Below are positions 11,766 to 21,174 of a DNA stretch of 64,000 nt, piece by piece. Numbering within the stretch: position 1 is the first letter of the stretch; each line of letters opens with the position of its first letter. Source of the DNA: Pelobium manganitolerans (GTDB taxonomy: Bacteria > Bacteroidota > Bacteroidia > Sphingobacteriales > Sphingobacteriaceae); the NCBI RefSeq assembly GCF_003609575.1, contig NZ_MBTA01000012.1, forward strand, positions 1 to 64,000. The letters are read 5' to 3'. Below the pieces are notes generated by a model. It searched no databases, was not told the origin of the DNA, and saw only the letters and a list, made by a program, of their open reading frames with translations. The translations under genes were made by a program, and so were the position numbers.

Positions 11766-12140
11766 ATGGTAAAAAGTAAAGCCACCTCTCAATCCACCAA
11801 CCTCTCCGAAGCTGTAATTCACGGCATTCAGGAAAAAAAAGGAAACGACATTGTTAGATTAGATTTGAGAAATATCCACAGCTCTGTTGCTGATTATTTT
11901 GTGGTATGCCATGCTGAATCGTCAACGCAAATAAAAGCTATTGCCGATAGCGTAGAGGAAGAAGTTTATAAAGCCACAGGCCAATATCCTTTCAGAAAGG
12001 AAGGTTTGCAACATGCAGAATGGGTATTATTGGATTATTTGGATGTGGTAGTGCACATTTTTAAAACCGACAAACGCCAATTTTACGGAATTGAAGATTT
12101 GTGGGGCGATGCCGAGTTTGAACATTATAAAAGCGCTTAA
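11766..12140 (+). CDS. rsfS: Ribosomal silencing factor RsfS
   Basis: Binds ribosomal protein L14 and blocks joining of the subunits when nutrients are short. The 124-residue protein shows the RsfS core: DIVRLDLRNIHSSVADYFVVC, ESSTQIKAIAD, GLQHAEWVLLDYLDVVVHIF and YGIEDLWGDA. The first ATG was taken; a TTG one codon upstream is also possible. It is followed by ftsH after 19 bases, a pairing common in Bacteroidota. Confidence 0.95.
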   Translation: MVKSKATSQSTNLSEAVIHGIQEKKGNDIVRLDLRNIHSSVADYFVVCHAESSTQIKAIADSVEEEVYKATGQYPFRKEGLQHAEWVLLDYLDVVVHIFKTDKRQFYGIEDLWGDAEFEHYKSA

Positions 12141-12159
12141 CGCTTTTTAAAGAAAGATA

Positions 12160-14250
12160 ATGAAAGAAAATACAAATAATAAAAGACCGTTAAAAAAGGT
12201 TCCGTCGAAGAAGATGATGCCTAAACCGCCAAAATTCAACATCATGTGGATTTATGGTGTGATTATTTTAGCCATTTTGGGCGTGCAGTTTTTCATGAGC
12301 AGCAACAACGCTCGTTTAATTACTTACCAAAAGTTTGAAAGCGACATGTTGAAACCGGGCGACGTGGAAAAACTGATAGCCTATAAGCAAGAGGATTTGG
12401 TAGTTGCCGAGGTTTATATTAAAAAAGATAAGCTTAACGAGGATAAGTATAAAGACCTAAAAAACCGGAATAATTTCTCTATTTCTGGCTCAAGTCCGCA
12501 ATATTATTTTACCGATGGCTCTTTTGAATCGTTACAGGCACGTTTAAACGCGTCGCAAAAAGATTTTCCGGATGATGCCAAAGTGCCATTGAGTTTTGAG
12601 TCCCGTAGCAATCCGCTGTCATCCCTTTTTTGGTCCTTTATTGTGCCTATCGTAATTTTTGCATTGGTATGGATATTTATCATGCGCCGGATGAGTGGCG
12701 GTGCAGGTGGTGGTGCCGGTGGGCAGATATTCAACATCGGCAAATCACGCGCTACGCTTTTTGATAAAGAATCGCAGGTGAGCATTACATTTAGCGATGT
12801 AGCGGGGCTTGAGGAAGCGAAACAGGAAGTAATGGAGATTGTCGATTTCCTTAAAAACCCTAAAAAATACACCAATTTGGGCGGTAAAATCCCGAAAGGA
12901 GCATTATTGGTTGGCTCGCCCGGGACAGGTAAAACTTTAATGGCAAAAGCTGTTGCCGGCGAAGCGCAAGTGCCTTTCTTCTCGCTTTCCGGATCTGATT
13001 TTGTGGAGATGTTTGTGGGGGTAGGTGCATCGCGTGTGCGCGATTTGTTTAAGCAAGCCAAAGAAAAAGCACCTTGTATTATATTCATTGACGAGATTGA
13101 TGCCATTGGCCGCGCCAGAGGAAAAAACAGCATGGTTGGCGGTAATGATGAGCGCGAAAACACTTTGAACCAACTTTTGGTAGAGATGGACGGTTTTGGT
13201 ACCGACTCGGGAATTATCATCATGGCGGCAACTAACCGCCCGGATGTGTTGGATTCTGCTTTGTTGAGACCGGGCCGTTTTGACCGTCAGATTTCTATTG
13301 ATAAGCCAGATTTAGTGGGGCGCGAGCAGATTTTTAAAGTGCACTTACAGCCGTTGAAGCTGGCAAAAGATGTAGATCCTAAGAAGCTATCGGCGCAAAC
13401 GCCAGGATTTGCCGGAGCCGAAATTGCCAACGTGTGCAACGAGGCGGCGCTTATTGCGGCACGCAGAGATAAAGAGGCGGTGGATATGCAAGATTTCCAA
13501 GACGCGGTGGACCGTGTAATTGGAGGTTTAGAGAAAAAGAATAAAATTATCTCTCCGGAAGAAAAACGTATTGTGGCTTACCATGAGGCTGGCCACGCCA
13601 TTGCCGGTTGGTTTTTAGAACATGCAGATCCTTTAGTGAAGGTAAGTATTGTACCGCGCGGTATCGCCGCTTTGGGTTACGCGCAGTATTTACCAAAAGA
13701 ACAATTCTTGTACACCACAGAGCAACTGATAGATGGAATGTGTATGACTATGGGCGGCCGTGTGGCAGAAGACCTAACTTTCGGCAAAATTTCTACGGGT
13801 GCACAAAATGATTTGGAGCGTATAACCAAATTAGCTTATGCCATGATTACCATGTACGGTATGAGCGAAAAGGTGGGCAACGTTTCTTTTAACGATCAAG
13901 GCAATGAATATAGTTTTAATAGGCCTTACTCGGACCGTACCGCCGAATTAATTGATGAAGAAGTAAGGGCCTTAATTGCCAACATTTATCAGAAGACAAA
14001 AGACCTGCTAACCGAGAAACGCGAGGGTTTGGAAGCTTTAGCAGTAAAACTTCTGGAAAAAGAAATTTTATTCCAGAGCGATTTGGAAGAAATTTTAGGT
14101 AAACGCCCGTTTGATAACCGCACCACTTACGATGAGTTTGTGAACGGTAAAGAAGGCGGCGACCAGGGCATAATTGCAGAAAACATCCATCCCGAACCGG
14201 TTGGCGATAGCACCGAGCCATTAAAGACCGCCTCTACTGAGGTAGAATAA
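12160..14250 (+). CDS. ftsH: ATP-dependent zinc metalloprotease FtsH
   Basis: A membrane-anchored AAA+ protease of 696 residues that degrades misfolded membrane proteins and short-lived regulators. Two membrane helices (about 27-46 and 154-175) flank a periplasmic domain. The AAA module has Walker A GSPGTGKT (about 251-258), Walker [12 protein letters not shown] and the second region of homology ending in RPGRFDRQ. The zinc site HEAGH is near residue 475. A Gly-rich linker follows the second helix. The tail beyond about residue 650 is acidic and variable. It is followed by a strong terminator. Confidence 0.97.
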   Translation: MKENTNNKRPLKKVPSKKMMPKPPKFNIMWIYGVIILAILGVQFFMSSNNARLITYQKFESDMLKPGDVEKLIAYKQEDLVVAEVYIKKDKLNEDKYKDLKNRNNFSISGSSPQYYFTDGSFESLQARLNASQKDFPDDAKVPLSFESRSNPLSSLFWSFIVPIVIFALVWIFIMRRMSGGAGGGAGGQIFNIGKSRATLFDKESQVSITFSDVAGLEEAKQEVMEIVDFLKNPKKYTNLGGKIPKGALLVGSPGTGKTLMAKAVAGEAQVPFFSLSGSDFVEMFVGVGASRVRDLFKQAKEKAPCIIFIDEIDAIGRARGKNSMVGGNDERENTLNQLLVEMDGFGTDSGIIIMAATNRPDVLDSALLRPGRFDRQISIDKPDLVGREQIFKVHLQPLKLAKDVDPKKLSAQTPGFAGAEIANVCNEAALIAARRDKEAVDMQDFQDAVDRVIGGLEKKNKIISPEEKRIVAYHEAGHAIAGWFLEHADPLVKVSIVPRGIAALGYAQYLPKEQFLYTTEQLIDGMCMTMGGRVAEDLTFGKISTGAQNDLERITKLAYAMITMYGMSEKVGNVSFNDQGNEYSFNRPYSDRTAELIDEEVRALIANIYQKTKDLLTEKREGLEALAVKLLEKEILFQSDLEEILGKRPFDNRTTYDEFVNGKEGGDQGIIAENIHPEPVGDSTEPLKTASTEVE

Positions 14251-14258
14251 TATAATTG

Positions 14259-14292
14259 AACCGAGCGTTGCTAAAAACAACGCTCGGTTTTG
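14259..14292 (+). terminator. ftsH intrinsic terminator
   Basis: A perfect 12-bp stem (AACCGAGCGTTG / CAACGCTCGGTT) with a 7-base loop is followed by a short T run, 9 bases after the ftsH stop. Confidence 0.88.
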
Positions 14293-14317
14293 CATTTAAG
14301 AAACACCGCCAAAATTG

Positions 14318-14962
14318 ATGCAGGATAACACCACCCCTAAAGAAAAACTTCTGAAAAAGATAAGGAAAGCGCTTTTAGAGAAACGCGAGAATCCTTATCC
14401 TAATTTAGAGGAGATGCCTTTATATCCGGAAACGGATGAAATGCTTGAGGTGATTTTTGCCGAAGAGTTGAGCAAAGTAAACGGTGTTTTTGTGTATTGC
14501 GAAAGTGAAATTCATTTTATAGAGAACGTTTTACAGCTGGCAGAAGAGCACAAATGGCGCAAAATTTATTGCTGGGAACCGGCTCTGCAAAAATTGTTAC
14601 AAACCTACGGATATCCGTTTTATGCTACCGATAAAGATTTTGAGCAAGCCGAAGTAGGTTTTACTTTATGTGAAGCGTTGATAGCGCGCAACGGTTCTGT
14701 ATTGGTAAGCAACGGCAACGCTGCGGGCAGGCGTTTAAGCATTTACCCGCACCAGCATGTGGTGGTGGCCTACGCATCGCAACTGGTGCTAGATTTAAAA
14801 AACGCTTTTAATCTGTTGAAAGAAAAGTACGGCAATAATTTACCCAGCATGTTATCTGTAATTACGGGTCCTAGCCGCACTGCGGATATCGAAAAAACTT
14901 TGGTTTTGGGCGCGCACGGGCCAAAAGAACTTTTTGTTTTTTTGTTGGATGATTTAGCGTAA
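14318..14962 (+). CDS. LUD-domain protein (LutC/YkgG family)
   Basis: A 214-residue protein matching the LUD fold of LutC: a basic N-terminal helix, a middle VYCESEIHFIENV segment, and the C-terminal GPSRTADIEKTLVLGAHGPKE motif that defines the family. In Bacillus, LutC works with LutA and LutB in L-lactate oxidation. Neither partner gene is adjacent, so the substrate is unclear. ATG was preferred over a TTG one codon upstream. It sits just after the ftsH terminator and runs tail to tail with the kinase gene, one base between the stops. Confidence 0.85.
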   Translation: MQDNTTPKEKLLKKIRKALLEKRENPYPNLEEMPLYPETDEMLEVIFAEELSKVNGVFVYCESEIHFIENVLQLAEEHKWRKIYCWEPALQKLLQTYGYPFYATDKDFEQAEVGFTLCEALIARNGSVLVSNGNAAGRRLSIYPHQHVVVAYASQLVLDLKNAFNLLKEKYGNNLPSMLSVITGPSRTADIEKTLVLGAHGPKELFVFLLDDLA

Positions 14963-14963
14963 G

Positions 14964-17273
14964 CTACAATAAAGGCAAAGTAAAGTAAAATGTTGAGCCT
15001 TGCCCCATCTCGCTTCTAACGCCGATGTTCCCGTTATGTTTACGGATAATTTCCGCAGCTATATATAGTCCTATCCCAAATCCCGGAAAGGTTTTTTCAT
15101 TTTTGCCCTCTACCCTAAAAAAGCGCTCAAATATACGGGCTTGGTTTGCATGGCTTATTCCAATTCCGAAATCGGTGACAGAAACGCTGATTTCGTTATC
15201 GTTCACATCCAGATCAATAATGACGTCTAAAGATTCGGGCGAGTATTTAACGGCGTTGGTTAAAAAATTCACTAAAACTTGTCTAATCCCCTCCTCGTCG
15301 GCAATAATTTCTGAAGCGTTTGTTTCGCCCACGTAGTTGATTTTGTTATTGGGGTGGATGTGGCTAATCTCTGTTATTACCTCATTAATTAAATTAGATA
15401 AATTAAACTTCGATTTACGGGGCTGTAGGCGGCCTGTCTTTATTTTTGAAACATCCAGCAAATCAACCACTAAGGTGGTGAGGGTTTCCACCTGTTTGTG
15501 CATTACTTTTAAAGCGTTGTTTAAAAAAGCATCGTCGCTATTTTTATATTTTTGGCTAAGTAGCTGTGTGTACCCTTTAATAGAGGTAATTGGCGTTTTC
15601 AGCTCGTGGCTGGCCATACTTATAAAATAGTCTTTCTGCTCGTCAAGCGCCTTAATTTCTTGGATGTTGGTACTGGTGCCTACCCACATGGTGATATTTC
15701 CGTGCACATCTTTCAAGGCTTTACCGCGGCTTAACTGCCAGGCGTATTCCCCATCGTAACGCCTAAAGCGCTGTTCAGCTACATAATCTTCACCGGTTTG
15801 TACAGCTGCATTCCAAATTTTCACGCTATTTTCGCGGTCATCTGGGTGCACCATCAATAGCCAGCTGTCATCTTCTAAAATGCGCTCACTTAAACCTGTG
15901 AAGCGGTAAAACGCTTTGTTAAAGTAATTTATGCGTCCGTTTGCGTCGGCAGTCCATACAGATTGTGGCATTTCATTGGCTAAAAGCCTAAACGTTTGCT
16001 CGCGTTGCTGTAAAGCTTGCTGATGGTTTTTTTCGGCAGTAATATCTTTAATCGTTCCTAATAACTTTTCCGGATTTCCGTCGGCATCCCTAGAAAGCTT
16101 GCCCATCGCTTCAATCCACCTTACTTCTCCATCAGCTTTAAAAATGCGCGATTGATAATATAGCGTTCCTGTTTCAAAAACCTGGCGATGCGCTTCATCA
16201 CGCTGGGCTTTATCATCTGGGTGCATCATGGTTAAAATATGTGCACGCGTTAAGTTTTCCCCGCGGTTTAAGCCAAATATGCTTAAATATTGTTCAGAAA
16301 AAGTAACCTTTTGGGTTTTATATTCATATTCATAAACGGCCAAGCCACTGGCATTTAATACAATATTAAGTTTCGATTCGCTTTCTTGGACCTTTTGCCG
16401 CGCTAAAACAGATGAGGTGATATCTGTGGCGGTAACTACAATATTAACTTGGTTGCTATAAACGTCTTTTACCGGTTCGTAAACAAAGTCTATAAAGAAG
16501 TCTTCCATTTTCCCATCGCGCGGAAGCGTAACCAATCTTTCTTTAGCTTCGAATTTTATTCCAGATGTGTAAACCTCGTCTAAAATAGCTTCTAAACCTT
16601 GGCCTTTTACTTCTGGCAATGCCTCAAATACCGGTTTATATAAAGCTTCTTCCGCCGTTTTGCCCCACAGTTCCAACATCCGCTGGTTAGCAATGTCTAT
16701 CACTTTATCTTCGCCAACCAAAACGCACACGGCTATAGGCGCATGCATAATATTGTTGTGGAAGCGTTGGTTTAGGCGCTCCAACTCCTTACGCGCTAAC
16801 ACTTCTTTGGTGGTTTCAACGCATGATGTAAATATGCCGGCAATTTTTCCGTCCTCATCTACAATTGGACTGTAGCTAAAAGTCCAGTAAATGTCTTCAA
16901 TTTGGCCGTTTCTGTAAAAGGGGATGAGTTGGTTTTCGCTCCAGGTAGCTTCGCCGGTTTGCAATACTTGGTCCATCATGGGCTTAATAATATCCCAAAT
17001 TTCTGCCCAGGCTACTTCTCCTTTTTCGCCTATGATGTGCGGATGCTTTCCATTAACGCCTAAGCTGGAACGGTATGCGTCGTTATAAAAACAACGTAAC
17101 TCATCGCCCCAAAACAAAAATTTAGGGAATTTGGAGTTTAGGATGATACTGAGGGATGTTTTTAAACTTTGAGGCCAATCTTCAGGTTTGCCTAAAGGGT
17201 TGTTGCTCCAATCTTTATCGCGAATGAGCTGCCCCATTTCGCCGCGTGATGATAGAAAGTTTAACTCGTGCAT
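14964..17273 (-). CDS. Multi-PAS soluble histidine kinase
   Basis: A hybrid-free sensor kinase of 769 residues with no signal peptide or membrane helix, so a cytoplasmic sensor. Four PAS modules occupy about residues 20-540. The C-terminal parts of the last two carry PAC-like sequences (EVRWIEAMGKL, GEYAWQLSRG). HisKA follows with SHELKTPITSIKG (His near 556), then HATPase with NFLTNAVKYS, DFGIGI and GFGIGLYIA. No response regulator is adjacent, so its partner is unknown. No cofactor-binding residue can be named, and the signal sensed is not evident. Confidence 0.9.
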   Translation of the reverse strand: MHELNFLSSRGEMGQLIRDKDWSNNPLGKPEDWPQSLKTSLSIILNSKFPKFLFWGDELRCFYNDAYRSSLGVNGKHPHIIGEKGEVAWAEIWDIIKPMMDQVLQTGEATWSENQLIPFYRNGQIEDIYWTFSYSPIVDEDGKIAGIFTSCVETTKEVLARKELERLNQRFHNNIMHAPIAVCVLVGEDKVIDIANQRMLELWGKTAEEALYKPVFEALPEVKGQGLEAILDEVYTSGIKFEAKERLVTLPRDGKMEDFFIDFVYEPVKDVYSNQVNIVVTATDITSSVLARQKVQESESKLNIVLNASGLAVYEYEYKTQKVTFSEQYLSIFGLNRGENLTRAHILTMMHPDDKAQRDEAHRQVFETGTLYYQSRIFKADGEVRWIEAMGKLSRDADGNPEKLLGTIKDITAEKNHQQALQQREQTFRLLANEMPQSVWTADANGRINYFNKAFYRFTGLSERILEDDSWLLMVHPDDRENSVKIWNAAVQTGEDYVAEQRFRRYDGEYAWQLSRGKALKDVHGNITMWVGTSTNIQEIKALDEQKDYFISMASHELKTPITSIKGYTQLLSQKYKNSDDAFLNNALKVMHKQVETLTTLVVDLLDVSKIKTGRLQPRKSKFNLSNLINEVITEISHIHPNNKINYVGETNASEIIADEEGIRQVLVNFLTNAVKYSPESLDVIIDLDVNDNEISVSVTDFGIGISHANQARIFERFFRVEGKNEKTFPGFGIGLYIAAEIIRKHNGNIGVRSEMGQGSTFYFTLPLL

Positions 17274-17355
17274 GCGGACTGAGCGCTTTTTATGTTTTTG
17301 ACCTGTATAATGCCTCTCAAAGGTAGATGTTTCAATGATAAATATCCATTAAAAA

Positions 17356-17386
17356 TTTGCAATTAAAATTTGAAAGCTTAGCTTTG
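17356..17386 (+). promoter_or_regulatory. thr operon promoter
   Basis: TTTG (17356-17359), exactly 19 bases, then TAGCTTTG (17379-17386) is a perfect match to the Bacteroidota sigma-A consensus TTTG-N19-TAnnTTTG. It lies 20 bases before the leader peptide start. Confidence 0.85.
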
Positions 17387-17405
17387 GCCTATTAATTTTT
17401 ATACA

Positions 17406-17465
17406 ATGAATTTAACAAGCACATCTACTACATATACCACCACGCTTTCGCGTATGGGAAGGTAG
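17406..17465 (+). CDS. thrL: Threonine-rich leader peptide of the thr operon
   Basis: A 19-residue reading frame, MNLTSTSTTYTTTLSRMGR, has seven threonines, five of them within residues 8-13 and nearby. It begins 20 bases after a perfect promoter and ends 74 bases before thrA. Threonine is the end product of the operon it precedes. The last sense codons GGA AGG make up the 5' arm of a predicted antiterminator, so ribosome position on this frame would set the RNA fold. Function is analogous to thrL of enterobacteria; no homology is claimed. Confidence 0.85.
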   Translation: MNLTSTSTTYTTTLSRMGR

Positions 17466-17527
17466 TATCTGCTTTAACAAAAATGATATTCTGCGCCTTC
17501 CGATATTTCCGGGAGGCGTTTTTTTTT
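17457..17527 (+). promoter_or_regulatory. thr operon attenuator (terminator/antiterminator)
   Basis: The terminator is CGCCTTCC (17494-17501) with GGGAGGCG (17511-17518), loop of 9, followed by a run of nine T. The rival antiterminator pairs GGAAGG (17457-17462) with CCTTCC (17496-17501), supported by TATC/GATA inside the loop. GGAAGG abuts the leader stop codon. A ribosome stalled upstream at Thr codons leaves it free (read-through); one that reaches the stop covers it (termination). Both folds are read from the sequence; regulation is inferred. Confidence 0.85.
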
Positions 17528-17538
17528 AATGTAGCGAA

Positions 17539-19992
17539 ATGAAAGTCTTAAAATTTGGCGGAACATCCGTAGGTTCCGTAGACGCTTTAAAAGCTTTAAC
17601 AGCGGTGGTACAGGCAGAACTGGCGCAAAAAGAAGAAATTATTGTGGTGGTATCTGCCATGGGTGGTGTAACCAATCAGTTGTTGCGCATGGCAGAAGCC
17701 GCCATTGAAGGCGAGGATTTTAGTGCCGAGCTGGCCGCTTTAGAGAAACGCCATTTTACCGTAGTGAAAGAACTGGTTGATTTGCAGCAACAAAGCCATG
17801 TAATCACCAAATTAAAACTGTATTTCCAAGCTTTAGAGGATATTTTAAACGGCGTTGCGGCTTTAAAAGAATTAAGCCCTAAAACTAAAGATGCCGTTTT
17901 AAGCTTTGGCGAAAAGGCTTCTGCATTTATGCTAAGCCGTATTTTACAAAGTACCGGGGCAGAGACCGAGTTTTTAGACGCTACATCCATAATTAAAACC
18001 GACAGCGCTTTTGGCAACGCTAAGGTAGATACCGAGCAGACGAACCTTCTAGTGCATGATTATTTTACCGCACAAAAAGGCAAGCTGGTGGTTGTCACTG
18101 GCTTTATCGGCAGCAACAACCTTAACCAGATTACAACTTTAGGTCGCGGTGGCAGTGATTATACCGCAGCCATTATCGGTGCGGCTTTAAACGTAGCGCA
18201 GATAGAAATTTGGACAGATGTTAACGGGATGATGACTGCCGACCCGCGCCGGGTGAAAAAAGCTTTTTCAATGGATGAGCTTTCATACACCGAAGCTATG
18301 GAACTTTCTTTCTTCGGTGCCAAGGTAATTTACCCGCCTACTATGGTTCCGGCATTTTTAAAGGCCATCCCAATTGTCATCAAAAACACTTTTGAGCCAG
18401 GCTTTGAAGGCACTTACATCCGCCACGGCTTAAAACGTTCTTCAACCGTAATTAGGGGCATTTCTTCTGTAGATGATATTAGCATTTTAAATGTGCAGGG
18501 GAGCGGTATGGTAGGCAAGGCCGGTTTTAGCGGGCGCTTGTTCTCGTTGCTATCGCGCGAGCAGGTAAACGTAATTTTAATTACACAATCGTCTTCAGAA
18601 CACTCTATTACATTTGCGGTAAACCCTGCCGATGCACGCAAGGCAAAGGCTTTGATTGAACTAGAGTTTGAGCTGGAGCTGATGGCAGGTAAGCTGGAGC
18701 CGGTTAGCATAGAAACAGATTTATCTGTACTGGCCATTGTTGGCGAAAACATGAAGAAGACTCCGGGTATTTCTGGTAAACTATTTAATGCTTTGGGACG
18801 CAACGGGGTTAATGTAGTTGCCATAGCGCAAGGTTCGTCAGAATATAATATCTCGGTAATTATCCCGCATTCCGATTTAACAAAGGCTTTAAATGCCGTG
18901 CACGATGCGTTTTTTGCAGAGCTACAAAAGACTTTAAACGTATTTGTGGTGGGTGTTGGAAACATCGGCCGCGAATTGCTGAGCCAAATTAATGGGCACA
19001 AAGAGTATTTGGCCAAAAACAACCTCATCAACATTAAAATATTGGGATTAATTAATACCAGAAAAATGTTGATTGATACCGAGGGGATAGATTTAGATAA
19101 TTATCAACAGGCTTTAAACGCATCAAACCTTGAAGCAGATTTGCCAAAATTTGTAGAGGCAATGAAAGCGTTAAACTTACCTAACTGTGTGATGGTTGAT
19201 AATACAGCCAGCCCAACGCCGTCGCAATATTACAAAGAGGCTTTTGAAGCCAATATTTCTGTAGTTACCTGCAATAAAATTGCTAATTCTGGCGCTTATG
19301 CAGTATTTGCCGATTTAAAAGAAACGGCACAAAAACACGGCGTTGATTTTTATTACGAAACAAATGTGGGTGCGGGATTGCCGATTATCAAAACTTTAAA
19401 TGATTTGATTATCAGCGGTGATAAAATTACGCGCATAGAAGCGATTGTATCTGGCACCATTTCTTTCATTTTCAACAACTTTAAGGGCGAGGCCAATTTC
19501 CATGATGTGGTAAAAATGGCACAAGAAAAAGGGTATACCGAGCCGGATCCTCGCGATGATTTAGGCGGGGTAGATTTTATGCGTAAAATGTTAATTTTGG
19601 CGCGCAATGCCGGTTTCCAAATAGAAGCTGCGGATGTTGAGCTGGGCGCAATAATTCCCGAAAGTTGTGCGAAAGCACCAAGCGTTGAAGCTTTTTATCA
19701 GGAGCTGAAAAACCATAACGAGTATTTTGAGCAGCTGAAAAAGGACGCAGAACGCAACGGACAGGTATTGCGCTATATTGGCAAGTTAGAGGACGGCAAG
19801 GTGAGCATTGGGATGCAGGCTGTTGGGCCAGATCATCCTTTTTACAGCCTTTCTGGCAGTGATAACATTATTGCCTTTACCACCGAGCGTTATAACGAAA
19901 CGCAAATGGTAGTAAAAGGGCCAGGTGCGGGCGCAGCGGTTACGGCGGCAGGCGTATTTGCAGATTTAGTGAAGGTGGGAGCTAAAGCGTAG
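17539..19992 (+). CDS. thrA: Bifunctional aspartokinase / homoserine dehydrogenase
   Basis: Catalyses the first and third steps of the aspartate pathway towards threonine, methionine and lysine. At 817 residues it has the fused ThrA layout: an aspartokinase domain starting KFGGTSVGS, with RGGSDYTAA (about 1-300); two ACT regulatory domains (about 310-460, with GMVGKAGFSGRL and PGISGKLFNALG); and a homoserine dehydrogenase domain starting VFVVGVGNIGREL (about 468), with TNVGAGLPII and RDDLGGVDFMRK. The ACT domains suggest feedback inhibition by threonine. It is first in thrABC and lies directly behind the attenuator. Confidence 0.97.
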   Translation: MKVLKFGGTSVGSVDALKALTAVVQAELAQKEEIIVVVSAMGGVTNQLLRMAEAAIEGEDFSAELAALEKRHFTVVKELVDLQQQSHVITKLKLYFQALEDILNGVAALKELSPKTKDAVLSFGEKASAFMLSRILQSTGAETEFLDATSIIKTDSAFGNAKVDTEQTNLLVHDYFTAQKGKLVVVTGFIGSNNLNQITTLGRGGSDYTAAIIGAALNVAQIEIWTDVNGMMTADPRRVKKAFSMDELSYTEAMELSFFGAKVIYPPTMVPAFLKAIPIVIKNTFEPGFEGTYIRHGLKRSSTVIRGISSVDDISILNVQGSGMVGKAGFSGRLFSLLSREQVNVILITQSSSEHSITFAVNPADARKAKALIELEFELELMAGKLEPVSIETDLSVLAIVGENMKKTPGISGKLFNALGRNGVNVVAIAQGSSEYNISVIIPHSDLTKALNAVHDAFFAELQKTLNVFVVGVGNIGRELLSQINGHKEYLAKNNLINIKILGLINTRKMLIDTEGIDLDNYQQALNASNLEADLPKFVEAMKALNLPNCVMVDNTASPTPSQYYKEAFEANISVVTCNKIANSGAYAVFADLKETAQKHGVDFYYETNVGAGLPIIKTLNDLIISGDKITRIEAIVSGTISFIFNNFKGEANFHDVVKMAQEKGYTEPDPRDDLGGVDFMRKMLILARNAGFQIEAADVELGAIIPESCAKAPSVEAFYQELKNHNEYFEQLKKDAERNGQVLRYIGKLEDGKVSIGMQAVGPDHPFYSLSGSDNIIAFTTERYNETQMVVKGPGAGAAVTAAGVFADLVKVGAKA

Positions 19993-20162
19993 GTGGAGCA
20001 AGGAGTAAAGAGTAAGGATGAAGGAGTAAAGAATAAGGACAAAGGATAAAAGAACAAGGAGTAAGGAACAAAGTCAAAAGAAATTCAATCCTTCAAAATT
20101 CACTCCTTCTTCATTTGATAAAGCTAGTCGCTCCTTCAAAATTCAATCATTCACAATTAAAA
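19993..20162. repeat. Low-complexity purine/pyrimidine spacer
   Basis: The thrA-thrB gap holds many imperfect copies of AAGGAGTAAAG (GAGTAAGG, GAATAAGG and similar). These are followed by near-complementary CTCCTTCAAAATTCA copies, so the tract could fold on itself. It has no gene. Similar tracts lie at 45020-45110, 46930-46995 and 51798-51890, so this is a recurrent spacer type of this genome. Confidence 0.6.
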
Positions 20163-21092
20163 ATGAAAGAATCTATAAAAGTTTTTGCCCCGGCAACGGT
20201 AGCCAATGTGGTTTGCGGCTTTGATATTTTAGGTTTTGCCGTAAATGAGCCTGGCGACGAGCTATTGATGAAAAGCGCTACAAAACCGGGGGTGCGCATT
20301 ATTTCTATTGAAGGCGATGAAGGTAAACTGCCTTTAGATCCGCAAAAAAACACGGTAAGTGCCAGCGTAATCAGTTTGTTGCGCCACCTGCGCCGAGATG
20401 ATGTAGGTTTAGAAATTTCATTGACCAAAAAAATGCCGATGGGCAGCGGTTTAGGTTCCAGCTCGGCGAGTGCCGTAGCCGGGTTGTTTGCCGCTAATGA
20501 ACTTTTGGGCAGCCCGCTAAGCAAGATGGAACTTTTGCCTTTTGCCATGGAGGGAGAGGCATTAGCTTGTGGCCACGGCCATGCGGATAACGTTGCTCCG
20601 GCGCTTTTTGGCGGTTTTACGCTGATCAAAAGTTACGAACCTTTAGAGGTAATTGCCCTGCCGGTGCCTAAGCTGTTTTGTGCTTTGTTATATCCGCACG
20701 TAGACGTGCCAACCAGAGACGCAAGGCAAATTATCCGCTCAAAAGTGCTGTTGAAAGACGCAGTAACGCAGTGGGGAAACATAGCCGGTTTAGTGAGTGC
20801 GCTGTATACCAACGATTACGGTTTGTTGGGTCGGAGTTTAAAAGATGTTATTGTGGAGCCTATCCGTTCCATTTTAATTCCGGAATTTGATTATATGAAA
20901 GCTTACGCCATGGAAAACGGGGCTTTGGGTTTCGGTATTTCCGGATCGGGGCCAACCGTGTTTTCGCTTTACCATTCGGTAGATGACGCGCAAAAAGTAT
21001 TAACCAGCCTTCAAAAACATTTGGCCGACAAAGGCATCAAAAGCAATATTTATTTATCAGAAATTAACGAAACTGGACCGACAGTGATTTAG
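20163..21092 (+). CDS. thrB: Homoserine kinase
   Basis: Phosphorylates homoserine to O-phosphohomoserine for threonine synthase. The GHMP kinase ATP loop PMGSGLGSSSASA and the C-terminal GFGISGSGPTVFSL motif are present in 309 residues. The ATG giving MKESIKVFAPATVANV was chosen because the family begins there; an earlier ATG in frame would add 16 residues encoded by the low-complexity spacer. Second gene of thrABC. Confidence 0.95.
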   Translation: MKESIKVFAPATVANVVCGFDILGFAVNEPGDELLMKSATKPGVRIISIEGDEGKLPLDPQKNTVSASVISLLRHLRRDDVGLEISLTKKMPMGSGLGSSSASAVAGLFAANELLGSPLSKMELLPFAMEGEALACGHGHADNVAPALFGGFTLIKSYEPLEVIALPVPKLFCALLYPHVDVPTRDARQIIRSKVLLKDAVTQWGNIAGLVSALYTNDYGLLGRSLKDVIVEPIRSILIPEFDYMKAYAMENGALGFGISGSGPTVFSLYHSVDDAQKVLTSLQKHLADKGIKSNIYLSEINETGPTVI

Positions 21093-21174
21093 TTTGTTCG
21101 GTTTTGGTTTGTCCGTTTGACCGATTTCTCATTCGCTGCGGACTAACTAACAACTGACACCTAACAACCGAAAC

